From Selenomonas bovis DSM 23594 (GTDB lineage Bacteria > Bacillota > Negativicutes > Selenomonadales > Selenomonadaceae), in assembly GCF_000381005.1 (NCBI RefSeq), contig NZ_KB908390.1, forward strand, positions 1-64,000: a stretch of 64,000 nucleotides of DNA, in the 5' to 3' direction. A program made the translations under genes and the position numbers. Shown here in pieces: positions 51,686-60,499 of this stretch; the stretch's first letter is position 1, and every line of letters begins with the position of its first letter. Below the pieces are notes generated by a model. That model was not told the DNA's origin and made no database searches. It saw only the letters and a list, made by a program, of their open reading frames with translations.

Positions 51686-53511
51686 GGCATTATCATATCG
51701 ACGGGCTGGATGCCTTGCGCACGCTGGCGATCCTCGGCGTGACGCTGTTCCACATGTTCCCGGATACGGTGCGGGGCGGCTACCTCGGCGTGGTGCTGTT
51801 CTTCGTCCTGACCGGCTATCTGCTCGCCTATACGGGACTGCAGGAGGAGCGCGCGGGCGGGTTCCTCCTGACGCGGTATTTCCTGCGGCGTGTGAAGAGA
51901 ATCTATCCGTCGCTCTGCATCGTTCTGCTCGCCACGGCAGGCGTGTACCATTTTCTCGCGCCCGCGGCGTTGGACGGCGTGCGCCCGGAGGTGCAGTCTG
52001 TCCTGCTCGGCTACAACAACTGGTGGCAGATCGCGCAGGATGCGGATTATTTCACGCGCATCGCGAATGCATCGCCGTTCACGCATCTCTGGTTCCTCGG
52101 CATAGAGTTACAGTATTACCTGTTCTGGCCGCTGCTCTTCGGCGGTTATCTTCTCCTGCGGCGCGTTATCGGCACGCACCTGGCCCTGTTGCTCTTCGGC
52201 CTGCTGGCGCTTGTGAGCGCCGGCCTGTTGCCGTATGGCTATGCGGAGGGCATGTCGGTCACGCGGCTTTATTACGGGACGGATATGCGTCTATTCTCCC
52301 TGCTGCTCGGAGCGGTGGCAGGGCTCGCGCAGGCGGGACGGCAGCAGGGCTTGCGCCTGCCGGGCGGGCACGGCATGGCGTATGAGGCGGCCGCGGCGGT
52401 TTCTTTTCCGCTGCTTTTCGCCGTCACTCTCTGGGGCTATCTGTCTGTTGACGGGCAGGCACCCTTCCTCTATGAGGGCGGCATGCTCGTGTTCAGCCTC
52501 GTCTTCCTCGTCATGATACTCGAGCTCGGCGCGGGCGTCCTGCCGTTTGAGGGGCTTCTCGAGCACCCGCTGCTCCGCTGGTTCGGACGGCGGAGCTACG
52601 GCATCTATCTCTGGCAGTATCCGGTCATCTATCTTTTCGCTCAGCGCGGCTGGGCGGAGCTGCCGTATGCCGCCCTCGGGGAGCTGGCGCTGATTCTGCT
52701 GCTGACGGTCTGGTCGGATGCGATGGCGGCGGCGCTGCTGCAGCGGCGCGTGCCGTTCCTGGGGCGCCGTCTGGTGCTCACGCAGTATGTCTTGTTCCTC
52801 TGCCTGGTGCTCTGCAGCTTCCTGCTCATGGGTACGGGCGGCATGGCGCTCGTTTCCGCAGCGCCGACGAAGACGGCTGCGACGGAGTTGTCGGCTCAGC
52901 TGGCGGCGAATGCCGCCGCGCAGGCGGAGGAAAATGAAAAAGCGTCCGCGGGGGCGGGCGGGGACGAAGCGGCGGAGGCCGCTCCGCGAGAGGCAGACCT
53001 CCATGGCATCGCCTGTATCGGCGATTCCGTCATGCTGGGGGCGAGCCCTGCGCTGCGCCAGGTGCTGCCGGATTGCTACATCGATGCGGAGGTCTCGCGC
53101 TATGTCGGCGGCGGTCTGGAGGCGGCGCAGCGCTTCGCTGCCGGCGGGCGGCTCGGCCATGTCGTGATCCTCGCGCTGGGGACGAACGGTCCGATTGCGG
53201 GCGCAGACCGCTACACGGTGCAGACGGAGTCGCTGCTTGCTTATCTGGGTAGCGAGCGCCGGATCTTCTGGGTCAATGTCTACGCCCCGCACCTTGCCTG
53301 GCAGCAGACGAACAATGACTATCTCGCCGCGATGCCGGCCGCGCATCCGAACGTCACGATCATCGACTGGTACCATGAGGTCAAGGATCATCCGGAGTGG
53401 CTGTCGAAAGACGGCATTCATCCCAATGATGAGGGATGCGCGGCGTATGCTGCGCTCGTGCGGCGGACGGTGGCGATGGCTCTGGCCAGGGATGCGGCGG
53501 CGCAGGACTGA
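51682..53511 (+). CDS. OatA-like acyltransferase with C-terminal SGNH hydrolase domain
   Basis: The 609-aa protein has an acyltransferase-3 membrane domain of about ten helices (YHIDGLDALRTLAILGVTLFH, GVVLFFVLTGYLLAY). An Ala/Glu linker joins it to an extracytoplasmic SGNH domain with the nucleophile in CIGDSVMLGASPAL, LGTNGPIAG, and catalytic Asp/His in SKDGIHPNDEG. This is the layout of the peptidoglycan O-acetyltransferase OatA, which acetylates MurNAc. Its ATGA overlap with ftsW indicates coupling with cell-wall synthesis and supports that reading; another acetylated polymer is possible. Confidence 0.9.
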   Translation: MRHYHIDGLDALRTLAILGVTLFHMFPDTVRGGYLGVVLFFVLTGYLLAYTGLQEERAGGFLLTRYFLRRVKRIYPSLCIVLLATAGVYHFLAPAALDGVRPEVQSVLLGYNNWWQIAQDADYFTRIANASPFTHLWFLGIELQYYLFWPLLFGGYLLLRRVIGTHLALLLFGLLALVSAGLLPYGYAEGMSVTRLYYGTDMRLFSLLLGAVAGLAQAGRQQGLRLPGGHGMAYEAAAAVSFPLLFAVTLWGYLSVDGQAPFLYEGGMLVFSLVFLVMILELGAGVLPFEGLLEHPLLRWFGRRSYGIYLWQYPVIYLFAQRGWAELPYAALGELALILLLTVWSDAMAAALLQRRVPFLGRRLVLTQYVLFLCLVLCSFLLMGTGGMALVSAAPTKTAATELSAQLAANAAAQAEENEKASAGAGGDEAAEAAPREADLHGIACIGDSVMLGASPALRQVLPDCYIDAEVSRYVGGGLEAAQRFAAGGRLGHVVILALGTNGPIAGADRYTVQTESLLAYLGSERRIFWVNVYAPHLAWQQTNNDYLAAMPAAHPNVTIIDWYHEVKDHPEWLSKDGIHPNDEGCAAYAALVRRTVAMALARDAAAQD

Positions 53512-53553
53512 GCCGCGGGCGCCGTTGCCCGCGCGCGGAAGAGGAGGAGTGAG

Positions 53554-54708
53554 ATGAAGCCGTTTCCCTTTATCCTTATGATTTGCGGCCTGCTGGCTGT
53601 CGTGTTCCTGCTGCACTGGCAGGCCTTGCGGCAGGTGTTCCCTGAGCGGTGGGCGCGGCGGTTGCAGCGGCTTTCTCTCGCAGCTGTGCTGTTCACGGCG
53701 CTCGGCCTCGTGCTCGGTCCGCTCGTTTTCCGGGAGCCGGCGGGGCTGCCGGGGGTCCTGCTGCAGGTGGCGGTGGTCATCTTCGTCACGGAGGTGCTGC
53801 TCATCCTCCTCGTGGCGCTCGGCGTGCTCTGGCAGCGGCTCGCGGGGCTGCGCGGTCCCGTGCGCGTGGACTGGGGGCGGCGCCGGCTGCTGCGGCACGC
53901 GGCGGCGTATCCCGCGCTCGCGCTCGCGGGCGGGCTCTACGGCGGCCTCTATGAAAAGTCGGCGACCGTGGTGCGGGAGCACATCCTGCCCGTCGCTGAG
54001 CTCCCTGCGGCGCTGCGGGGGTTCCGCATCGCGCAGCTCAGCGATGTCCACCTCGGCTGGTTCTTCTCGCTCGAGGATTATCGGCAGCTGCTCGAGCGCA
54101 CGGCGGCGGGCGCGCCGGACGCGCTCGTCCTGACGGGCGATATTTTCGATGACGACGCGCTCAACGGGCGTGCCGTCGCGCGCACGGCGCAGTATGCCGC
54201 GCGGTTCCCGCAGGGCATCTGGTATATCTACGGCAACCATGAGCATCGGCGCAACCTGCCCGCCATCCGCGCGGCGCTGCAAGAGACGGAGATCCATCTG
54301 CTCGTCAACGAGGCGGCGCCTGTGACGGCGGGGGAGCAGCCGCTCTATTTCGCGGGCGTGGACTATCCGTTCGCGCACGGCGAGGCGTTCCGGGAGCAGC
54401 GCAGGGCGTACGCCGCACAGGCGTTTTCCGCTGTGCCGCAGGGAGCGGTGACGGTGCTGCTCGCGCATCATCCGGAGTTCATCGACGACGGCGCGGCGCA
54501 CGGTGCGGCGCTCACGCTCACGGGGCATACGCACGGCTGCCAGTTCGGCGTGCTCGGCTTGCCGCTGCTGCCGCTGTTCAAGTACACCCGCGGCCTCGTG
54601 CACACAGGTGGGCATACGGGCTATGTGCACAGCGGCAACGGCAGCTGGTTCCCGTGCCGCATCGGCTGCCCGCCGGAGATCGCGTACTTCACGCTGCGGC
54701 GGGCGTAG
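53554..54708 (+). CDS. membrane-anchored metallophosphoesterase
   Basis: The 384-aa protein has several N-terminal hydrophobic helices (residues 5-120) followed by a calcineurin-like phosphoesterase domain: QLSDVHLGWFFS, VLTGDIFDD, YGNHEHRRN, LLAHHPEF and TLTGHTHGCQFG, the five metal-binding blocks. It resembles YkuE/YpbG-type enzymes; the substrate is unknown, and lipid phosphates are possible for some relatives. GAGGAGGAGTGAG precedes the ATG. Confidence 0.9.
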   Translation: MKPFPFILMICGLLAVVFLLHWQALRQVFPERWARRLQRLSLAAVLFTALGLVLGPLVFREPAGLPGVLLQVAVVIFVTEVLLILLVALGVLWQRLAGLRGPVRVDWGRRRLLRHAAAYPALALAGGLYGGLYEKSATVVREHILPVAELPAALRGFRIAQLSDVHLGWFFSLEDYRQLLERTAAGAPDALVLTGDIFDDDALNGRAVARTAQYAARFPQGIWYIYGNHEHRRNLPAIRAALQETEIHLLVNEAAPVTAGEQPLYFAGVDYPFAHGEAFREQRRAYAAQAFSAVPQGAVTVLLAHHPEFIDDGAAHGAALTLTGHTHGCQFGVLGLPLLPLFKYTRGLVHTGGHTGYVHSGNGSWFPCRIGCPPEIAYFTLRRA

Positions 54709-54741
54709 GCAGCGCTATGGCGCTGCGATGGGAGGAACGTC

Positions 54742-56301
54742 ATGACGGAGAGAGAACGGGCAGCGCTGCGGGGCATCCGCGCACAGCTCGCGCGCGGCGA
54801 GGCAGAGGCGGCGCTCGCCGCGCTCAGAGCGCTGCGGGAGACAGCTTCGCCGGAGTTTCGCGCGCGCGAGCTCTGGCGCGTGCACGAGCTTTTCGGTGCG
54901 GCGTTCCGGCTGCTCGGCGACGCGGCTGGCTGCGCGCAGGCGTACTATGAGGCGGCGCGCGCTGACCGCTTCCTGCGCAGCCAGCGCGCGCATTATTCCT
55001 CCTACCTCTTTGCGCTGCACTACCTGCCGGGGATCTCGGCGGCGGCACTCGCGGCGCAGCATTTCGCCTGCGGCCGTCTCTATGAGGCAAGGGAGGACGA
55101 GGGCGCGAGGGCGCGGGCAGTGCCCCCGCGCCCTCTTTCGCGTGGCGGGGGAGCGGCTGGTACTGCACGGCCGCTGCGCGTGGGATTTCTCGCGCCGGAT
55201 TTCCTCGATTCCGCCGCCGCGCGGTTCTACGATGTATTTTTTGACCTGCCGCGCCGGGCGTTCACGCTGCATGCGTACAGCCTCGCGGCGGAGGAGGACG
55301 CGCTGACGGCCTCCGTGCGCGCGCGCACCGCCGCCTATCGCGTGTTCGCGGGGGAGGGCATCGCGGCGGCGGATATCGTGCGCGCCGACAGGCTCGATGT
55401 GCTCGTAGACCTCGGCGGTCATACGGCGGGCGGGGTCACGCTCCCCCTCCTCGCGCGGCGGCTCGCGCCCGTGCAGCTCGAAGCCGTAGGCTGGTTCGAT
55501 ACGACGGGCGTTCCGGCTGTCGACGCGTTGCTTACGGACGGCGTGATGGACGGCGCGGGCGCAGCGCGGCTCTTCACGGAGCGGCTCTGCCGCCTGCCGC
55601 GCGCCTGGTGCTTCACGCCGACGGCGGCGATGCGCGCGCTGGCCGCGCAGGCGAGAGAGGCGCAGGCGGCGAGAGGGACGGAGGATGCGCGAGGTACTCA
55701 GGCGGGCGCAGCGGCTGGTCAGGCAGTGGCAGGCGGCGTGACGTTTGCCGCGTTCGGGAATTTCCTCAAGATTTCCGACGCGGTGCTCGCCACCTGGCGC
55801 GAGATTCTCTGCCGACTGCCCGCGGCGCGGCTCGTGCTGCAGGACACGCTGCGCGCGCCGGTGCGCGTGCGCGCCCTGCGGGCACGCCTTGCGGCACAGG
55901 GCCTGCCGCTCGCGCGCGCCGCCGTGCGCATGGGGGAGGACGGCTACCTCGCCGCGCTCGCGCGCGCGGATGTCGTGCTCGATACGTTCCCCTATCCGGG
56001 CGGCGCGATGACGGCGACGGCGCTTGCGCTCGGCGTGCCCGTGCTGACGCTCGCGGGCAGCCACCACAGCGCGCGCGTCGGCTGCTCGCTGCTCACGGCG
56101 GCGGGCCATCCGGAGCTCATCGCGGCGGATGCCGCGGCCTATGTGCGCACGGCCTGCGAGCTCGCGCGGGACAGCGGCCGGCGGGCGCGCCTGCGCGCGG
56201 ATCTCCTGCGGCAGCAGACGGAGGCGGCCATCGCGGCGCGTCGCACGGACTACCTGCGCCATTTCGCGGCGGCGCTGCGGCAGCTTGCGGGCGGCGCATG
56301 A
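54742..56301 (+). CDS. OGT-like glycosyltransferase (GT41 / SPINDLY family)
   Basis: The 519-aa protein has a short helical N-terminal region (possible TPR remnant) and the GT41 catalytic part. Motifs: RVGFLAPDFLDSAAARFYDVFF, VDLGGHTAGGVTLPLLARRLAPVQLEAVGWFDTTG, FAAFGNFLKISDAVLATWREIL and DTFPYPGGAMTATALALGVPVLTLAG. These enzymes transfer GlcNAc or related sugars to Ser/Thr. With two flagellins and another glycosyltransferase nearby, flagellin is a plausible target (inference). An Ala/Arg/Gly-rich insertion at about residues 310-335 looks like low-complexity expansion. Confidence 0.88.
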   Translation: MTERERAALRGIRAQLARGEAEAALAALRALRETASPEFRARELWRVHELFGAAFRLLGDAAGCAQAYYEAARADRFLRSQRAHYSSYLFALHYLPGISAAALAAQHFACGRLYEAREDEGARARAVPPRPLSRGGGAAGTARPLRVGFLAPDFLDSAAARFYDVFFDLPRRAFTLHAYSLAAEEDALTASVRARTAAYRVFAGEGIAAADIVRADRLDVLVDLGGHTAGGVTLPLLARRLAPVQLEAVGWFDTTGVPAVDALLTDGVMDGAGAARLFTERLCRLPRAWCFTPTAAMRALAAQAREAQAARGTEDARGTQAGAAAGQAVAGGVTFAAFGNFLKISDAVLATWREILCRLPAARLVLQDTLRAPVRVRALRARLAAQGLPLARAAVRMGEDGYLAALARADVVLDTFPYPGGAMTATALALGVPVLTLAGSHHSARVGCSLLTAAGHPELIAADAAAYVRTACELARDSGRRARLRADLLRQQTEAAIAARRTDYLRHFAAALRQLAGGA

Positions 56302-56417
56302 GCGCGCAGCGAGCGAGGCGCGGCACTGCGCATGGCGGCAAGGGCAGGAGATTGCCTGCCGGGGGAAGCTGTGTATTTCTGCTGCGAGCGTTCCGGCAGC
56401 ACGGGGAGGAGAGAATC

Positions 56418-57272
56418 ATGATGGATGGGACACAGACGGCCGGAGCGGTGCGGGAGGAGATTGACGACCTCTATTTCGTGCCGCATGGCCCGCAGCCGCT
56501 GCGCGTGCTTGCCATCGAGGCACACGCGCTCCTGCCGCGCCTCCTGGCACGTCTGCCCGCCGCGCGCGTCACGGCCGTGACGCGCTTCGACGGGCTCGGT
56601 TTGCCTGCGTCGCTTGCGGGCCGCGTCTCGCTCGTCCGCGCGGACACGCGCGTGCAGGCGCCGCCGCTGCCGAAGGGAAGCTATGACATCATCCTCGCGC
56701 CGCATGTGCTCACGGAGGCGCTCGATCCCTACGACACGCTGCTCGCGCTCAGCCGCCTGCTCACAGACGTGGGGCGGCTCGCGACCGCGTTCCTCAACGT
56801 TCGCTGCTGCGATGTCCTCGCGGGCCTGCAGGCGGGCGAGTTCCCCTTCCGCGCGCAGCGCCTCTACGCCAAGGCGGAGGTCGTGCGCCTGCTCAACGAC
56901 GCGCTCTTCAAGGAGATCACCTTCGCGCCGGGGGCGCAGACGGAGGAAGCGCGCGGCGCGGCGTTTCGCGCGTGCGGCTTCGACGACACGAGCCACGACC
57001 TCACGACGCGCGTCTGGCTCGTGCGCGCCGACCGCTCGACGGGCGCCGTGGCAGCACTCAAGAGCCTCTATACGCAAGAAACCCGCGCGGAGCTCGCGCG
57101 CGTGCTGCACCGCATCGAGTACGGCGTCCGGGCAGAGGAGAACATCGAGCGGCTGCAGGCACTCTGTACACGAGAGGGCATCTTCCGCGACTACCTCGAG
57201 GACTTCGTGCGCGAAGTCGTCACACATCCCGCGCGCCTCAGCCGCATCATCGAGCGGCTGCGGCTGACATGA
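56418..57272 (+). CDS. SAM-dependent methyltransferase-like protein
   Basis: The 284-aa protein starts at ATG 56418 after GGGGAGGAG. It shows a Rossmann-like opening (LRVLAIEAHALLPRLLARLPAARVTAV) and YDIILAPHVLTEALDPYDTLLALSRLLTDVGRLATAF, the pattern of class I methyltransferase motif IV/V. The classic GxGxG loop is degenerate. A C-terminal helical part follows. It is next to the OGT-like gene and may modify the same product, such as a methylated glycan. Function unproven. Confidence 0.65.
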   Translation: MMDGTQTAGAVREEIDDLYFVPHGPQPLRVLAIEAHALLPRLLARLPAARVTAVTRFDGLGLPASLAGRVSLVRADTRVQAPPLPKGSYDIILAPHVLTEALDPYDTLLALSRLLTDVGRLATAFLNVRCCDVLAGLQAGEFPFRAQRLYAKAEVVRLLNDALFKEITFAPGAQTEEARGAAFRACGFDDTSHDLTTRVWLVRADRSTGAVAALKSLYTQETRAELARVLHRIEYGVRAEENIERLQALCTREGIFRDYLEDFVREVVTHPARLSRIIERLRLT

Positions 57273-57306
57273 AAAAAGCGCTTCTACATGCAGGAAGCGC
57301 TTTTTT
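57272..57306. terminator. bidirectional terminator between convergent genes
   Basis: AAAAAAGCGCTTC pairs with GAAGCGCTTTTTT over nine bases; A- and T-runs on both sides serve the methyltransferase-like gene and the TSUP gene. Confidence 0.92.
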
Positions 57307-57334
57307 CATGCCGTGATGGCCGGGATGCCCTTTC

Positions 57335-58132
57335 TCAGTGCGTGCTGCCGAGCGCGATGAGCCGCAGGCCGAGCGCGAACATCGCGCAGGAGAGCAGCAC
57401 GAGGATGACTTTCGATTTCGTCTTCTGCGAGATGCGCGCGCCGAGCTGCGCGCCGATGGCCGCGCCGAGCGAGATGCAGATGGCGGGTAGCCAGACGATG
57501 TGGTGGAGGAGGAAATGGCTGATGACGCCGAAGAGCGACGAGCACGCGAGCACGAAATGCGATGTCGCCGTCGCCACATGCACGGGGAAGCCCAAAAGGT
57601 AGATCATGAGCGGCACGTGCACGACGCCGCCGCCGATACCGAAGATGCTCGAGAGGAAGCCGACGCAGAAGCTCGCGCCGATGCCGATCCACTGGTTGAA
57701 CTGGAAGTCCGGCCCGACCTCCGCGACCTCGGCGCGGTGGCTGTGCGTCGCGTTCCAGCCCATGAGGAGGGACATGAGCAGCAGGAAGATGCCGAAATAG
57801 AAATCGAGCATCGGCCCGGAGAAATCATCGACGATGTACGAGCCGAGGATCGCGCCGGGCAGCGTCGCGAGCGCGAACGGAACCGCCGCGCGGAAAAGCA
57901 CGCGCTTCTGCCGGATGTAGGCCGCCGTCCCCGAGAGCGCGTTCGCCATGACGACGACGAGCGACGTGCCCGTGATCTGTGCCGCTGAGTGGAAATACGG
58001 ATACACGCCGCCCTCGCTCAGAAAGAGGATGAAGACCGGCACGCAGATGAGTCCGCCGCCGATGCCGACGAGCGTGCCGAACGTCCCGACCCCGATGCCG
58101 AGCAACAGGAAGAGGAGAATCTGAAGAATCAT
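57335..58132 (-). CDS. TSUP-family (TauE/SafE) membrane transporter
   Basis: The 265-aa protein has about eight membrane helices and the duplicated TSUP motif: GIGVGTFGTLVGIGGGLICVPV near the N-terminus and CVGFLSSIFGIGGGVVHVPLM in the second half. TSUP carriers export or import sulfonates, sulfite or small organic acids; the substrate cannot be told here. The start at 58132 (MILQILLFLLLG) follows GAAGGCG; a longer frame to 58174 is less likely. Confidence 0.9.
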   Translation of the reverse strand: MILQILLFLLLGIGVGTFGTLVGIGGGLICVPVFILFLSEGGVYPYFHSAAQITGTSLVVVMANALSGTAAYIRQKRVLFRAAVPFALATLPGAILGSYIVDDFSGPMLDFYFGIFLLLMSLLMGWNATHSHRAEVAEVGPDFQFNQWIGIGASFCVGFLSSIFGIGGGVVHVPLMIYLLGFPVHVATATSHFVLACSSLFGVISHFLLHHIVWLPAICISLGAAIGAQLGARISQKTKSKVILVLLSCAMFALGLRLIALGSTH

Positions 58133-58201
58133 AGAGCGCCTTCTTTCGCTAGTCAGAGTAAATTTCCCCGTCATTATACCATAAGCGTCTCTAGGCTGTC
58201 C

Positions 58202-58230
58202 TAAGGAAGCGCTGATTCATGCAAGGCGTC
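58202..58230. repeat. end of the TIR element
   Basis: TAAGGAAGCGCTGATTCATGC matches the left end of the full elements. Beyond about 58230 I cannot match it; the 58133-58522 gap otherwise holds only the cstA promoter and AT-rich sequence. Confidence 0.5.
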
Positions 58231-58384
58231 TCTTTCCTATCTTCCTTCCACTGAGGGAAGATTCGTGTTCGCAACTCAATCGGCGCGCCCCGAAGAATCT
58301 CCGTCTGCCTTCAGGGGCCTGCCGTGCATCACGTATAGAAACGAGAAAGAATCATTATAAATAATGACAAAATATTCATTTATT

Positions 58385-58413
58385 TATAGACAATTACGGG
58401 GCGAAGTGCTATA
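58385..58413 (+). promoter_or_regulatory. promoter of cstA
   Basis: TAGACA at 58385-58390 and TATACT at 58408-58413 with a 17-bp spacer, preceded by an AT-rich tract (58350-58385) that could serve as an UP element or activator site. The leader is about 100 nt. Confidence 0.65.
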
Positions 58414-58522
58414 CTTGGAAGAAATAAGATAAAATCTCATGAGAAATAAGAAACGGAGGGAGGGCCGCTCGGAACGTCCATGCCATTATTTATACGATAA
58501 AGAAACATGAGGTGAATGAAAT

Positions 58523-59947
58523 ATGACAGCATTTCTTTTTGCGCTCTGTGCACTCATCGTTGGGTATTTCGTCTACGGCAAGATCGTCGAGCACGTCTTC
58601 GGGCCGACGGATCGTCCGACGCCGGCGCTCCGCCATAACGACGGCGTTGACTACATCCCGTTGCCGACCTGGAAGGTCTTCATGATCCAGCTCCTCAACA
58701 TCGCCGGCCTCGGCCCGATTTTCGGCGCGCTCGGCGGTGCGATCTGGGGGCCGAGCGTCTATCTCTGGATCGTCTTCGGCACGATCTTCGCCGGCGGCGT
58801 GCACGACTATCTCTCGGGCATGATCTCGCTGCGCGAGGATGGCAAGAGCATCTCGGAGGTCGTCGGCAACCACATGGGGAGCACGATGCTCTTCATCATG
58901 CGCGTGTTCTCCGTCGTGCTCCTCGTGCTCGTTGGTACAGTATTCATGACGGGGCCTGCGGGGCTGCTCTCGCATCTCACGGGCGTTGCCGTCACCTATG
59001 TACTGCCCTGCGTGCTGCTCTACTACTTCCTCGCGACGCTGCTGCCGATCGACACGCTCATCGCGCGCTTCTATCCGATCTTCGGCGCCTGCCTCATCAT
59101 CATGGCGCTCGGCATCATGGCGGGCATGCTCCTCGGCGTCGGCGGGCATACGATGCCTGAGATGACGCTCGAGAACCTCCATCCGCTCGGCCCGGACAAG
59201 ATGCCGATCTGGCCGCTCATGTTCATCACAGTCGCCTGCGGCGCCGTCTCGGGCTTCCACTCCACGCAGTCGCCGCTCATGGCGCGCTGCCTCAAGGACG
59301 AGCGTCTCGGTCGTCCCGTCTTCTACGGCGCGATGGTCGCTGAGGGCATCATCGCCCTCATCTGGGCTGCGGCCGGCATCACGTTCTATGACAGCACGGG
59401 CGGGCTCGCCGCCGCGATGAAAGCGGGCGGCGCCGGCACCGTCGTCAACGACATTTGCATCGGCTTCATGGGCACGGGCATCGGCAGCGTCCTCGCCATG
59501 CTCGGCGTCATCGCCTGCCCGATCACCTCGGGCGACACGGCGTTCCGCTCCGCGCGCCTCACGCTCGCTGACTGGCTCGGCGTCCCGCAGGAAAAAGCGA
59601 CCAAGCGCCTGCTCTTTGCCGTGCCGCTCCTCACGGTCGGCGGCATCCTCTCCCAGATGGACTTCAACATCGTCTGGCGCTATTTCTCCTGGACGAACCA
59701 GACGCTCGCGATGATCGTCCTCTGGACGGGCGCCGTCTACCTCTACCGCACGAAGGTCGGCTCGAAGGCATTCATCATCCCGATGGTGCCGGCGACGTTC
59801 ATGTCTGCCGTCACGAGCACCTACATCCTGCAGGCGCCCGAGGGCCTGAAGCTCGCGACGAGCATCAGCTATCCCATCGGCATCATCTTCGCCGTCTTCT
59901 GCCTCGCGCTCTTCCTCAAGAAGACCGTGCTGAGCTCGAGAGACTGA
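58523..59947 (+). CDS. cstA: CstA-family carbon starvation protein, pyruvate/peptide transporter
   Basis: The 474-aa protein has more than ten membrane helices. CstA motifs are visible: YGKIVEHVFGPTDRPTPALRHNDGVDYIPLPTWKVFMIQLLNIAGLGPIFGALGGAIWGP, GGVHDYLSGMISLREDGKSI and VACGAVSGFHSTQSPL. It is the short form of the family (E. coli CstA is about 700 aa). Family members take up pyruvate or peptides under carbon limitation. It stands alone with its own promoter. Confidence 0.92.
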   Translation: MTAFLFALCALIVGYFVYGKIVEHVFGPTDRPTPALRHNDGVDYIPLPTWKVFMIQLLNIAGLGPIFGALGGAIWGPSVYLWIVFGTIFAGGVHDYLSGMISLREDGKSISEVVGNHMGSTMLFIMRVFSVVLLVLVGTVFMTGPAGLLSHLTGVAVTYVLPCVLLYYFLATLLPIDTLIARFYPIFGACLIIMALGIMAGMLLGVGGHTMPEMTLENLHPLGPDKMPIWPLMFITVACGAVSGFHSTQSPLMARCLKDERLGRPVFYGAMVAEGIIALIWAAAGITFYDSTGGLAAAMKAGGAGTVVNDICIGFMGTGIGSVLAMLGVIACPITSGDTAFRSARLTLADWLGVPQEKATKRLLFAVPLLTVGGILSQMDFNIVWRYFSWTNQTLAMIVLWTGAVYLYRTKVGSKAFIIPMVPATFMSAVTSTYILQAPEGLKLATSISYPIGIIFAVFCLALFLKKTVLSSRD

Positions 59948-59954
59948 AGGAACT

Positions 59955-60227
59955 TTAGGGAACTGCTGATTCATTCAAGGAATTTACCACTTTCTCTTGA
60001 GTGGATGAGAACATACCTTCTCCTCAGGAGAAGGGGGACCGCGAAGCGGTGGAAGAGGTGCTGCACGGCGGGGGAATGTGCAGAAAAACCTAAATTCGAG
60101 GCAAAACACCTCTTCCGCCTCGCTACGCTTGGCACTCCCGGGGATGCCACTGGCATCCCGCGCTGTCGCGCCCCCTGAGGGGAAGGTTAAATGAATGCGC
60201 GGCATCTATTAATCAGCGATTTCTTAG
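59955..60227. repeat. longer member of the TIR element family, about 273 bp
   Basis: Its ends are TTAGGGAACTGCTGATT and AATCAGCGATTTCTTAG, inverted repeats of the same family, but the interior differs: it carries hairpin-rich segments (CTTCTCCTCAGGAGAAGG, GATGCCACTGGCATC). The 59948-60499 gap holds this element, the terminator at 60249 and the Rpn leader; no convincing gene. Confidence 0.6.
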
Positions 60228-60248
60228 AAATCCGAGATTCCTGGACGG

Positions 60249-60280
60249 GACGCACAGGCCGCATCGCCTGTGCGTCTTTT
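60249..60280 (+). terminator. intrinsic terminator downstream of cstA and the repeat
   Basis: GACGCACAGGC pairs with GCCTGTGCGTC over six bases, followed by TTTT. Confidence 0.8.
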
Positions 60281-60499
60281 CCGTATGTCGAAATGAACGC
60301 CGACGCTTTCGAAAGAATCACTGCTCCCATCGGCACGCTACGTTTGCGGATCAAGGCGGGGTGTGGAGCTGATTTGTAAGAACGGCAGGTATATCTGAGC
60401 AATCGCGCGCAGGCATGAGCATCTACCAGCCCCTTGGAAAACGATATTTACAGTGAAATAGCGGTGAGATAAAATAAAAGCAAGAGAGGAGGCACGCAC

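Noticed and set aside
52291-54630. 779-residue frame on the minus strand
   Set aside because: Antisense to the OatA-like and phosphoesterase genes, both of which have clear motifs.
60191-60379. 62-residue frame after the long repeat
   Set aside because: It begins in the repeat and spans a terminator hairpin; no ribosome-binding site and no similarity that I recognise.
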